A stretch of 64,000 nucleotides of DNA from assembly GCF_011059135.1 (NCBI RefSeq), contig NZ_JAALGD010000008.1, positions 1 to 64,000 of the forward strand. Direction: 5' to 3'. Shown here piece by piece: positions 53,363 to 62,013 of this stretch. Within the stretch, counting starts at the first letter, position 1. Each line of letters opens with the position of its first letter. The stretch is from Brevibacillus sp. SYP-B805 (GTDB lineage Bacteria > Bacillota > Bacilli > Brevibacillales > Brevibacillaceae). A program made the position numbers and the translations under genes. The notes under the pieces are model-generated. The model was not told the origin of the DNA. It was given only the letters and a program-made list of their open reading frames with translations, and searched no databases.

Positions 53363-53449
53363 GTGAAATTAACGACGCTGCAGGAATTACTTGGTCATGA
53401 AAGTCTGGCAGCAACTTCGATTGATACGTATTTGAACATTAACGAATAG
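53363..53449 (+). pseudogene. tyrosine recombinase C-terminal remnant
   Basis: Translates to TLQELLGHESLAATSIDTYL followed by NINE and a stop, the helix carrying the LGH motif and the segment around the catalytic tyrosine (I-D-T-Y) of XerC/phage-type integrases. Everything upstream is missing or frameshifted. It lies 180 bp from dif. Confidence 0.82.
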
Positions 53450-53944
53450 CCATTGATTCTCTTTGCATTTTTGGTACAGCGCAACTTTTTCGCTTGAGAA
53501 TACACCTGGATTTGGTGCAAGAAAAAGTTTAGAGCGACTTTGAGTCGCTCATGTTCGTTCCAAATAAAATGTCGTATCACATGCGAATATTCAGCTGCTC
53601 CCCCTACATTGGCGGTGGGGAGGAGGCAATCCATTTTTGCTTTCAGTTCATGAAAATGCGATTTTATGAACTGAAATTCAATGAAGTTACATTATTAAAA
53701 TTTCACTAAAATTTTTTGTGATATTTGCTGCCATCCATGAATAACATCGATTTTTTTACTTTACATCCTCACTGTCTTCCTCTTTCTTTTTTCTTTCTCT
53801 GTCCTCCTCTCCACCGTATTGCTCAATCCCAAGCAGTTTACATGTGTGCTCCTCCACCCCCTTTTCCGTTCCGGGTTCAAGTCTTGAGCCAATACTTTTT
53901 GAATCATAATAACGGCTAGTTTGGATAAAAGGGGGATCTTGAAA

Positions 53945-54895
53945 TTATAGCCTCCGTAAAGCAAAGGCACGCGCTGGATTATGCACAAACAAATCTTCCA
54001 CAATCGCATCGGCGGCAAGCCCTGCGGAAGCAAGTGCTGCGTACAGTTTTCTTGTAAAAGTGGTGATCAAATAGTCCAACCCGGGTTCCCCATTCCAACC
54101 TTTGAAATATTGTTTTCGTGCAAAATCGCCGCCAATCAGGATCTGTTTATGCAGGTTTCTTTCAGCCAGCCGCAGTACCAGCTGGATCGCCGCATCTTCG
54201 GTATCGTATTTTTTCTTGGGGATCTGGTCATAACTGAGGAAAGCGCCGCGTTCCGCAACCTTCACATGCAAGTCCAAATCCGGGTTGCGATCCATATGGC
54301 ACAGGATCACGTTTTCTGCGGATACGCCTTCCTCTGCCAGGAGCGCCAACTGCTCCTCTCCCATTGTTCCTGCTTCTGTATGAGTAATAATTGGCGCACC
54401 TGTTTGCAAATGGGCACGTGCAGCAGCCCTTGCCGCAATCTCTTCCCAGGGATGTATCCTATCCAAACTGGTTCCAAACTTGATCAAGCCTGCTTTTATA
54501 CCAGTCTGATCGATGCCGTCTACTACTTCTGAGATCATCGTTTTCGCGATTTCGTCGATTTCTTTGCCTTCGGTATAAGGCCGGCAATAAATCCCTTTGT
54601 TAAAGCCAGTCACGGCGATGAGATGAACCCCTGTTTTTAGCGAAAGCTGTTTTAACGCTTGGACATCTCGACCATAATCGACCGTGGTCATTTCCGCTAT
54701 AGCCTTCCCGCCGGCTTTCCGAAAGGCTTCCAGATCAGGAATCACACCTGATACATCATCGAGTACAAGATCACTATCTTTTGCCGCCAATTCGGGAGTT
54801 GCATGAGCGAACAGGTGTTCATGGCTGTAACAGATACCAAGCTCGCCTGCAGGAATCATCCCGAGTATAGTTTGGATCTTCGTCCCTTTGTTCAA
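53945..54895 (-). CDS. phosphotriesterase-family metal hydrolase
   Basis: A 316-residue TIM-barrel amidohydrolase. Metal ligands are visible as CYSHEHLF (HxH), LIKFGTS (bridging Lys), PIITHTEAGT, CHMDRN and GGDFARK (Asp). In this family many members are lactonases or cleave phosphorylated sugar lactones/esters rather than organophosphates; with sugar dehydrogenases in the operon a lactonase role is attractive but inferred. The TTG at 54895 has GGAGG with 9-nt spacing. Last gene of the operon. Confidence 0.88.
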   Translation of the reverse strand: MNKGTKIQTILGMIPAGELGICYSHEHLFAHATPELAAKDSDLVLDDVSGVIPDLEAFRKAGGKAIAEMTTVDYGRDVQALKQLSLKTGVHLIAVTGFNKGIYCRPYTEGKEIDEIAKTMISEVVDGIDQTGIKAGLIKFGTSLDRIHPWEEIAARAAARAHLQTGAPIITHTEAGTMGEEQLALLAEEGVSAENVILCHMDRNPDLDLHVKVAERGAFLSYDQIPKKKYDTEDAAIQLVLRLAERNLHKQILIGGDFARKQYFKGWNGEPGLDYLITTFTRKLYAALASAGLAADAIVEDLFVHNPARAFALRRL

Positions 54896-54898
54896 TGA

Positions 54899-55303
54899 TT
54901 AATCCTCCTTTAAGAAAGCACCAACATTCAATATGCCTGTTCCCCCGCTTTGAACAGCCGTTTCTGCAAGCGAATGGATATCCCCCGTGCCGCGTGTTAA
55001 TAGCACGTCTAGCAGCATGGGAATGTTGACGCCTGTAACCGCCTGGCAGTCAATGCCTTCTGCAAGGATGGATGCAATCGTATTGCAAGGACTGCCACCA
55101 ATTAAATCTGTGAGAAGCAAAACCCCACTCCCTCTATTTACCGACTGGATGGCAACTTTCACTTTTGCGTACAACTCCTCTGGAGATTCTCCGGGCATAA
55201 GGCTCACGCCCATGAGTGACTCTTGCTTTCCCACGATCATTTCAGCTGTTTCAATCAGCGCTGATGGAAGCGGACCATGGGCGGTAATCACGATACCAAC
55301 CAT
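54899..55303 (-). CDS. PTS mannose-family EIIA
   Basis: A 134-residue IIA domain of the mannose/sorbose class: MVGIVITAHGPLPSAL with phosphorylatable His9, and LTDLIGGSPCNT. It passes phosphate from HPr to IIB. AAAGGGG precedes; the ATG at 55303 is preferred to the TTG one codon earlier. It is encoded separately from IIB, unlike ManX. Confidence 0.9.
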   Translation of the reverse strand: MVGIVITAHGPLPSALIETAEMIVGKQESLMGVSLMPGESPEELYAKVKVAIQSVNRGSGVLLLTDLIGGSPCNTIASILAEGIDCQAVTGVNIPMLLDVLLTRGTGDIHSLAETAVQSGGTGILNVGAFLKED

Positions 55304-55360
55304 CAAACCATTCCCCTTTTCGTCATTTTGAACGAACTCATCCGCATGTTATGCCACGTG

Positions 55361-56224
55361 TTAGAACACATGCAATAAGGAACCGACTGCACCAAAGATA
55401 ACCAGATAAAGAAGAAGCTTCATCACCGAAACATTTTTCCGGTCATGCAAATACCAGAGCGCCAACACAAGCAGGAAAGGCAAGAACTTGGGCATCAAAC
55501 CGTCCAGGATGACCTGTAATTCTGTGGCTTTGTCGTTAAAGGACCACGTAACCGTGGTGGTTAGATTGACAAAAGATGCGGATAGTCCACCGATTACGGT
55601 CAATCCCAAAATGGAAAGAATGTTGGTGGTAGTAGTGATTGTTTTTTCAGAAAACGCTTCTGTATCCATCAGGTTGATCCCTTTCTGGAATCCGATCTGC
55701 GTTCCCCAGAGTACAAAGCCAAGGGTTATCATAATCCAAACCACGGCAAATCCGACGGGGCCGAGGAGATTCTGCTCCATTGCTAATCCCATTCCGAAAC
55801 TTAGCAAGAGCGCATTCACTGTACTCGCAAACAACGAATCACCTAGTGCAGCAAGCGGCCCCATCAATCCGGATTTCACAGCGTTGAACACATCATCCGG
55901 AATCTCTTCCCCCTTAGCCTTTTCCACTTCCATTGCCGCAATTGCCCCGATCAGAGGCGTGCCAATCGTCGGCTCCGAGTTGAAAAACACCATGTGCCGC
56001 GATAGGGCTTCTCCCAGTTGCTTCTTGTCTTTATACAGCTTTTTGAGCACTGGCAACAGACTCCAGGCAAACGCAATATGCTGCATCCGCTCCCAATTCC
56101 ATGCGGAGGTATTAAAAAATAGCCAGCGCAGCGCAACAGAGCGGATATCTTTCTTTGTGATGGTTTCTGGATTCACATAAGGTTGAGTATCAGCCTTTTG
56201 GATTTGTGTGACGGAATTAGACAT
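55361..56224 (-). CDS. PTS mannose-family EIID
   Basis: A 287-residue IID membrane component: ALRWLFFNTSAWNWERMQHIAFAWSLLPVLKKLY and FFNSEPTIGTPLIGAIAAMEVEKAKG are hallmarks, with hydrophobic spans in the C-terminal half. With IIC it forms the sugar channel. The ATG at 56224 (behind AAGGGGAGG) overlaps the IIC gene by 8 bp. Confidence 0.92.
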   Translation of the reverse strand: MSNSVTQIQKADTQPYVNPETITKKDIRSVALRWLFFNTSAWNWERMQHIAFAWSLLPVLKKLYKDKKQLGEALSRHMVFFNSEPTIGTPLIGAIAAMEVEKAKGEEIPDDVFNAVKSGLMGPLAALGDSLFASTVNALLLSFGMGLAMEQNLLGPVGFAVVWIMITLGFVLWGTQIGFQKGINLMDTEAFSEKTITTTTNILSILGLTVIGGLSASFVNLTTTVTWSFNDKATELQVILDGLMPKFLPFLLVLALWYLHDRKNVSVMKLLLYLVIFGAVGSLLHVF

Positions 56225-56981
56225 GGGCCTCCCCTTCCTTTCTTCCAAGACTGAAACTGATCAGGGCTAATGCTACGCCTGCCAGCGCTACTGCAAATAT
56301 CGGCAGTTTTAGCGCAGCAACTGCCAAAAAGCCTAAGATGAAATACGCCAGGATACTTGTTTCACGAACCAGCATTTTCAACAGCACGGCCATCCCTAAT
56401 GCCGGCAGCAGTCCGCCAACTACCGTGAGCACATGGGTGAACCAGTCTGGAATCAGCTTGAGAACTTGTTCAGCAATTGGCGCGCCCAGGTAAAGTACCA
56501 AAAACGCGGGAACAAATCGCAGAATAAATGCCAAGATCTGCGGCGCGCCCAGCAACATAAAGGTGAATTTGCCCAATTGCGCTTCTTTCGCATAGCGATC
56601 AGCCAAATGGGCAAAGAATGCGTTGATGGTGGCAAAAGCTTGCCAGGTAAATGTCCCGATCAAACCAAGGGGAACCGCCATCGATACGGCCACCTCCGGG
56701 CTTACCTTCGTCATCATTGCCAACGCCGTTGCGATATAGCCAGCGAAGTTCATATCAGCGGCCATCGCACCGCCTGGTGTAATCGCCCCGATATAAAGCG
56801 CATTGATGGTAGCGCCAATTACCATGCCCGTTTGCACATCACCAAGGATGAATCCTACAACCGTGCCGGCGATCAATGGACGCCCGAATACATACCAAGC
56901 GATGGCCTGCCCACCCAGCCACGGTGTGGCAATCCATCCCAAATAGGCAAAAAACGCAATGAAAATTGATTCCCACAACAT
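56217..56981 (-). CDS. PTS mannose-family EIIC
   Basis: A 254-residue permease with about eight hydrophobic segments: RPLIAGTVVGFILGDVQTGMVIGATINALYIGAITPGGAMAAD is the family core. It is the substrate-translocating unit. AGGAGGAA precedes the ATG. Substrate class (mannose, sorbose, amino sugar or glucosaminate) cannot be read from sequence by eye. Confidence 0.92.
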   Translation of the reverse strand: MLWESIFIAFFAYLGWIATPWLGGQAIAWYVFGRPLIAGTVVGFILGDVQTGMVIGATINALYIGAITPGGAMAADMNFAGYIATALAMMTKVSPEVAVSMAVPLGLIGTFTWQAFATINAFFAHLADRYAKEAQLGKFTFMLLGAPQILAFILRFVPAFLVLYLGAPIAEQVLKLIPDWFTHVLTVVGGLLPALGMAVLLKMLVRETSILAYFILGFLAVAALKLPIFAVALAGVALALISFSLGRKEGEAHV

Positions 56982-57055
56982 GAACGTTTCCTCCTGTTCT
57001 TCGTCATCGTTTGATTATGAATGTTCTGTCAAAACGAATAAACATAACAGCGCTT

Positions 57056-57514
57056 TCATTCACGAAAATACGATACTTGATCCGTGGGCACCATCTGATA
57101 GAACACATCCACCCCCTTATCCGCCAACTCTTTCAATGCCTGGTAATTCTCCTGATCGAGATAGACCGTGGAGGCATACTTTTCCCGTCCTTCAGCCTTT
57201 CCGACATTACCGACATTTACTTTCCATTTCATTTCTGCTGGTGCAGCAGAAATGATCGTTTTGGCAGTGATTGGAGACTTTACAAGGAGAATCACATCGT
57301 CCTGCGGAAGGCTGGCAACCTGCTGTCCCGCTTCCTCGACCGAAAGCACCAGCAAGTTCACTCCTCGGGGAGTCGCCAATTGCAGCGCTTTTCTGATCAT
57401 TGTGTTTTTCGCTGCAGTGTCATCTGCAACCACGATCGTCTTTGCCTTCAATTGGCGAAGCCAAGCGGTAACCACTTGCCCGTGTACTAACCGGTCATCA
57501 ATGCGAATAAACAT
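57056..57514 (-). CDS. PTS mannose-family EIIB
   Basis: A 152-residue IIB: FIRIDDRLVHGQVVTAWL with phosphorylated His11, then IVVADD and KSPITAKTIIS. It transfers phosphate to the incoming sugar. GGAGAGG precedes the ATG. It follows the GntR gene by 25 bp. Confidence 0.92.
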   Translation of the reverse strand: MFIRIDDRLVHGQVVTAWLRQLKAKTIVVADDTAAKNTMIRKALQLATPRGVNLLVLSVEEAGQQVASLPQDDVILLVKSPITAKTIISAAPAEMKWKVNVGNVGKAEGREKYASTVYLDQENYQALKELADKGVDVFYQMVPTDQVSYFRE

Positions 57515-57539
57515 GATAGATCCTCTCCTGTCTTTCTGA

Positions 57540-58277
57540 TCATTGTCTTCTCAGCCGAACTTGATATTCATAGCTGTCGGGACGAGCTTTTCCTTCTTCG
57601 TAGATGATTGCTCTCCCCTGCCGGTCAAAAGATGTACGAGAGAACGTAATAACGGGTTCTCCCGCTGCGATTTGCAACAAGGAGGCCGTTTCAGAATCAG
57701 CAGGTCCCGCCCCCACTTTATGGACTGCTTCCTGAAGGTAAATACCCTTGTGCTCCTCAAGAAACTTATACAACGATTCCCCGAAAACATTGGGGTCGTC
57801 TGGTTGGAGCCAGGTCGGAAGATAATGGGTAACAAACAAGATCGGATTTCCGTTTCCGGTTCGCAGACGTCGAATCTGCAGAACACTTTCCTGCTTCCCC
57901 AGATGCAGTTGTTCTCGCACCTTTGGCGAAGGGTAAACCGTGGAAATACCCAGGATTTGCGTACCAGGCGTAATCCCTAATTGTTTCATCTCTTCGGTAA
58001 AACTTAACAGATGCGGTTGTGCGAGCTGAAGTCTGGGAGAACCAACGAATGTCCCTTTTCCCACTAATCGGATCAACAGTCCTTTTTGCTCGAGTGCTTC
58101 AAACGCTTTACGTACCGTCGCTCGACTGACCTGAAATCGTTTTTGCAGCTCCTGTTCGGTTGTGAACAGATCCCCGGGTTTGTACATGCCTTCTTCAATT
58201 TCTTTTTCCACAATTTGTGCAATCTGATGATATAAAGGAACCGGTTCATCGCGTTTCAGTTGAAAGTCAGGATTCAT
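57540..58277 (-). CDS. GntR/HutC-family regulator with UTRA domain
   Basis: A 245-residue repressor: N-terminal winged helix (PLYHQIAQIVEKEIEEGMYKPGDLFTTEQELQKRFQVSRATVRKAFEALEQKG) and a C-terminal UTRA effector domain ending EEGKARPDSYEYQVRLRR. UTRA regulators of this type typically sense phosphosugars, here presumably the PTS product. Its place in the middle of the operon, after an 86-bp gap, suggests an own promoter at 58278-58363. Confidence 0.9.
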   Translation of the reverse strand: MNPDFQLKRDEPVPLYHQIAQIVEKEIEEGMYKPGDLFTTEQELQKRFQVSRATVRKAFEALEQKGLLIRLVGKGTFVGSPRLQLAQPHLLSFTEEMKQLGITPGTQILGISTVYPSPKVREQLHLGKQESVLQIRRLRTGNGNPILFVTHYLPTWLQPDDPNVFGESLYKFLEEHKGIYLQEAVHKVGAGPADSETASLLQIAAGEPVITFSRTSFDRQGRAIIYEEGKARPDSYEYQVRLRRQ

Positions 58278-58363
58278 GGAGCATTTTCTCCTTCAAAATA
58301 CGTTTATTCGAATGTCCGTACAAATAATAGTGATAAAATGAGAAGCCCTGACTTACGCAAATC

Positions 58364-59014
58364 TTACGTTTGGACTCTCGCTTCCCTTATCTTGTCTACA
58401 AACTGAATGGCCATTCTTGTGATGGAGACATAGTCGCCGCTTTCCGCCCCCTTGGTCAAGGAACTGCCCACTCCTACCGCAGAAGCTCCCGCTTTGAACC
58501 AGGTCGTTACATTTTCAATCGTCACCCCGCCCGTCGGCATGATTTTTACATGGGGGATCGGTCCTTTCACCGCATTGATAAATGCGGGGCCAAACACTTC
58601 GCCGGGAAAAAGTTTGACCATCTCTGCGCCCGCTTCCATTGCCTCCACGATTTCCTTTATGGTCATGGCACCCGGAAAATACGGAACACCATATCTATGA
58701 CACAGCTCGGCAATATCTTTATTCAGATATGGGCTCACGATATACTGCGCACCTGATAATATCGCAATCCTTGCCGTTTCAGCGTCCATGACGGTTCCCG
58801 CTCCGAGCTTGACCATCTTATCCCCATACAGCAGTGCAAGCTGTTCGATGGTTTGATGAGCCCGTGGAACGGTGAATGTCAGCTCAATGGCTGTTATTCC
58901 TCCACTCACACAAGCATCCGTGATTCTGGCGGCTTGCTCACCATTTTCAGCACGAATGACAGCAACGATCCCTGTTTCGCATATGTGGGAAGTCACATGA
59001 TGCCCCATCGTCAT
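58364..59014 (-). CDS. eda: KDPG/KDPGal-type aldolase
   Basis: A 216-residue class I aldolase: catalytic Glu44 in AIELTFTVP and Schiff-base Lys134 in EMVKLFPGE, with MPTGGVT phosphate-binding loop. It cleaves 2-keto-3-deoxy-6-phosphosugar acids to pyruvate and glyceraldehyde 3-phosphate. Its presence implies that the operon's substrate is turned into a sugar acid. It overlaps the ROK kinase gene by 4 bp; GGGAGGGG precedes the ATG. Confidence 0.9.
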   Translation of the reverse strand: MTMGHHVTSHICETGIVAVIRAENGEQAARITDACVSGGITAIELTFTVPRAHQTIEQLALLYGDKMVKLGAGTVMDAETARIAILSGAQYIVSPYLNKDIAELCHRYGVPYFPGAMTIKEIVEAMEAGAEMVKLFPGEVFGPAFINAVKGPIPHVKIMPTGGVTIENVTTWFKAGASAVGVGSSLTKGAESGDYVSITRMAIQFVDKIREARVQT

Positions 59015-59982
59015 TTCCCCTCCCTTGAAGTATGCATCACCCAGGCTGCCGCTCCGTATGCACCTGCCATGTGGGTAAGCTCTGCCCTTTTCACTTGCAT
59101 GCTTCCCAAATAATGGGGGAATAAAATTTCTTTCTCTTCAAGCCTTTCTTCAATCATTCGCAACAACAGATCGTTGTTGGCGATTCCTCCGCCGAGTATC
59201 ACCGCTTCGGGATTCAGCACAGCTTTCATATTGTTCAAGGCTGTACAAATATGACCGGCAACATTCTCCAGAATATGGATCGCGGCCTGATCGCCCATCC
59301 CGGCGGCCTGTGCAACTATCTCGGGCGTGATGAGATTGAGATCACTCTCGACCAATTCTCTGATCTTCGTATGCAAGCCTTGTTTTATGAAACGAATGGC
59401 GGATGTTACGATAGCCGGACCACTTGCCACAGTTTCCAGGCAGCCCTTATTGCCACAACCGCACAACTCTCCGTTAGGCACCACCACCTGATGCCCGATT
59501 TCACCGCCTACCCCTCTGCTTCCCATGAGCAGTCGGCCATCTGCCACAATGCCGCCACCAATGCCCGTCCCGATCGTCAGACAGATGAAGTGAGAAAAAT
59601 TCCTCCCCGCTCCGAACACTTTTTCACCATACGCAGCGGCTCTGGCATCATTCAACAACTCAACACTCCATCCCGTCAATTGATGCAGCTGGTCACGCAA
59701 ATGTACACCACGCCATTGATCTGGAGGAAAATTGGGCATCATGACCACGATCCCTTCTTCCCGGCGAAGTACTCCAGGAACCGTTACTCCCACTCCTTTT
59801 ATGGGCTGATTCAGCGTTTCCTGAATTTCCTTCACAAATGAGGCCATGCGCTTTATCACATCGCCGCTCCCTCTTTCCGGCAGGGTTGGTATTTGTTTTT
59901 CCAACAGCAAGCTGCCGTCTTTTTGGAGCGCGATTGCTTTGATGTAAGTTCCTCCCAAATCTATTCCGATGAAAACCTCCAT
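59011..59982 (-). CDS. ROK-family sugar kinase
   Basis: A 323-residue ROK kinase: IGIDLGGTYIKAIAL (phosphate 1), GVTVPG, LNDARAAAYGE (catalytic Asp), TIGTGIGGGIV and the zinc motif CGCGNKGCLE. It phosphorylates a hexose, keto-hexose or amino sugar with ATP. No HTH is present, so it is an enzyme rather than a repressor. The separate kinase beside a PTS suggests that a second, unphosphorylated substrate also enters this route. Confidence 0.9.
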   Translation of the reverse strand: MEVFIGIDLGGTYIKAIALQKDGSLLLEKQIPTLPERGSGDVIKRMASFVKEIQETLNQPIKGVGVTVPGVLRREEGIVVMMPNFPPDQWRGVHLRDQLHQLTGWSVELLNDARAAAYGEKVFGAGRNFSHFICLTIGTGIGGGIVADGRLLMGSRGVGGEIGHQVVVPNGELCGCGNKGCLETVASGPAIVTSAIRFIKQGLHTKIRELVESDLNLITPEIVAQAAGMGDQAAIHILENVAGHICTALNNMKAVLNPEAVILGGGIANNDLLLRMIEERLEEKEILFPHYLGSMQVKRAELTHMAGAYGAAAWVMHTSREGK

Positions 59983-59999
59983 GCCACTTCCCCCTGCTG

Positions 60000-60782
60000 T
60001 TATTGTGCGGTCCAGCCACCATCAATGGGAAGAGCGACCCCGGTGATAAATTTTGCATCATCCGATGCCAAGAAGAGGATCGCCTCCGCTACATCATGCG
60101 GATATCCGATATGTGGTGCCAACGGCTGCAGATAGCATAACGCCTCACGGATTACCTGATCGTTTACGGCCCGTTGCGACATCGGGGTATCCAGCAGGCC
60201 GGGGCAAACCACATTGACTCGTATGTTGTCCTTCGCGTAATACACAGCTGCGGCCCTGCTCAAGGAGATCACTGCCCCTCTGCTCGCCGCATACGCATGT
60301 GTAGTAAAGTGCGCCTGTGTGCCGACCATACCCAGAATGGAAGAAACATTGATGATCACGCCGCTTTTTTGTCCTGTCATCATCCTCAGCGCATGATGGT
60401 TGGTCAGATAGACGCTTTTCACGTTGGCTGTCATCACCACATCCCAGCCCTCTTCCGTGCATGCATCCAAAGGGCCGTCTCCCCACTTGCGCCCGCTAAT
60501 CCCTGCTACATGGACAAGGATATCAAGCTTGCCATAGGAGTCTCGAATCTTGCTGAACAAACGTTCGGTTTGCTCGGCTGACGTCGCATCTCCATGCATG
60601 GGAACAACCTTGCCGGCATGCCGCAGCAATTCGTTTAACCGGGATGCGGCTTCCGCTGTTTTCCCTTCACTTCTCCCGGTGATGATCACTTCTGCGCCTT
60701 CGCTTGCGAGGCGCAGTGCCGTATCAAAGCCGATACCGCTTGTACCACCGATCACGAGCGCCACTTTCTCTTTCAGTTTCAT
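60000..60782 (-). CDS. short-chain dehydrogenase/reductase with Arg in place of catalytic Lys
   Basis: A 260-residue classical SDR: cofactor motif GGTSGIG (12-18), NVSS, catalytic Tyr164 in YAASRG and C-terminal GVALPIDGGW. The Lys four residues after the Tyr (YxxxK) is Arg168 here, which is unusual. The loop between Ser and Tyr is 2-3 residues longer than common. The ATG at 60782 is chosen over a GTG at 60791. It probably oxidises or reduces a sugar acid intermediate. Confidence 0.88.
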   Translation of the reverse strand: MKLKEKVALVIGGTSGIGFDTALRLASEGAEVIITGRSEGKTAEAASRLNELLRHAGKVVPMHGDATSAEQTERLFSKIRDSYGKLDILVHVAGISGRKWGDGPLDACTEEGWDVVMTANVKSVYLTNHHALRMMTGQKSGVIINVSSILGMVGTQAHFTTHAYAASRGAVISLSRAAAVYYAKDNIRVNVVCPGLLDTPMSQRAVNDQVIREALCYLQPLAPHIGYPHDVAEAILFLASDDAKFITGVALPIDGGWTAQ

Positions 60783-60869
60783 CACCAGCACCTATCCTTT
60801 CCCTTTTGCTATCCTCTTTTCACTTTCACAGGATTCATCCCTATCCTGCAAACACAATATGGAGCATCA

Positions 60870-61937
60870 TTATCCATGCAGGATCTCTGCGATTGAAACG
60901 GCCCTTTTCTCACGGGACGAGAGATAACAAGCTTCTACCATCGCCATGGTCTCCAGGTTGTTTTCTCCACTGATGGCCGAAGGAACACCTGTTTCGATCT
61001 GACGGAACAGTTCCCCCATGGTATAGCGAAACGCTCCCGGAAACCAGCTTCCCTCCAGCTCGGGGCTATACCATTGGTCTGCCAATCGCTTGGAGTAAAA
61101 CCGAAGTGTACTTGGGCCGCCATGAGGCCAACCGATATTCATCTTCACAACGCCTTCCGTCCCTTCGATTTTGTAGAAGACGCCGAATCCCTCCGGATCC
61201 CAGGTGAAACCGTCATCCCACGCAGATGCTCTCAGACCGCTGTCATATTCAAGTATATAAGAGCCAATATAGTCTCCTTTAAATTGTCCAGCAGGGTGGG
61301 GAGCAGCGCTGGCATAAATCAGATCGGGGGTCCCAAACCAGAAACGGAACTGATCCAGATGGTGGATGCTCATAAACAAAAACATCAACCGCTCGTACTC
61401 TTGCTGATACGGCTGCCAGTGCGGTTTAAACCGCAGCTCAATCGTAGCCACGACGGGTTTGCCGACATATCCCTGCTCCAACAAAGCCTTCGTCGCAAGA
61501 ATGGCAGGATCAAATCTACCGTTCTGGTTCACGACAAGCTGTACACCTGCTTCCTTGCAAAATGCCACCAACTCTCGCGCCTGCACCATGTTGATTGCAA
61601 GCGGTTTTTGGGCCAGGATATGTTTCCCATGTCTTGCAGCCTCCCGGATAATCATGGGCTGTTCATGAGGCGGTACGGCAATATCAACGACCTCGATATC
61701 GGGATCAGCCAACATCTCCTGCACATTTTCATAGACTTGCGGGATTCCGAATTCATCTGCAGTTCGCTTGGCATTGTTCACATTTCGCGAGGTTATGCCA
61801 ACGACCCGGTATCCCGCCTCCCGATAAGCAGGCAAATGGCATTCCTTTACAATAAAACCCGATCCTACGATCCCGATGCCATACTCCTTTTTTTCAGGCA
61901 GGCGGGGCAGATATTCAAGCTTGAATGACTCACTCAT
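60870..61937 (-). CDS. Gfo/Idh/MocA oxidoreductase 1
   Basis: A 355-residue NAD(P)-dependent sugar dehydrogenase: Rossmann strand YGIGIVGSGFIVKECHLPAY, AQKPLA (EKP-type lysine, with Gln in place of Glu) and SIHHLDQFRFWFG with the catalytic His. AAGGAG with 8-nt spacing fixes the ATG at 61937. One of three family members in this operon, a pattern seen in keto-sugar and inositol-type routes. Confidence 0.88.
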   Translation of the reverse strand: MSESFKLEYLPRLPEKKEYGIGIVGSGFIVKECHLPAYREAGYRVVGITSRNVNNAKRTADEFGIPQVYENVQEMLADPDIEVVDIAVPPHEQPMIIREAARHGKHILAQKPLAINMVQARELVAFCKEAGVQLVVNQNGRFDPAILATKALLEQGYVGKPVVATIELRFKPHWQPYQQEYERLMFLFMSIHHLDQFRFWFGTPDLIYASAAPHPAGQFKGDYIGSYILEYDSGLRASAWDDGFTWDPEGFGVFYKIEGTEGVVKMNIGWPHGGPSTLRFYSKRLADQWYSPELEGSWFPGAFRYTMGELFRQIETGVPSAISGENNLETMAMVEACYLSSREKRAVSIAEILHG

Positions 61938-62013
61938 CGTGCAAGCTCCTTCTCTTTTGTGATTATCCAATCAGGGTGTAAACCCGACTGTACGAGCCAC
62001 CTCTCCTATCCCT

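Larger units (their letters stand above)
53106..53944. other. 839-bp terminus intergenic region
   Basis: Contains the dif site, a nested inverted repeat, a tyrosine-recombinase tail (all annotated separately), a small GAGCGACT/AGTCGCTC hairpin (53532-53550) and AT-rich sequence from about 53640. I see no intact gene. Confidence 0.7.

Noticed and set aside
53395-53634. 79-codon minus-strand frame in the terminus gap
   Set aside because: No ribosome-binding site, low-complexity C-terminus, and it overlaps the recombinase remnant.
57045-57058. CcpA cre-like site between EIIB and EIIC genes
   Set aside because: It fits the consensus except one of the conserved end bases, and lies over a stop codon inside the operon; too weak to annotate.
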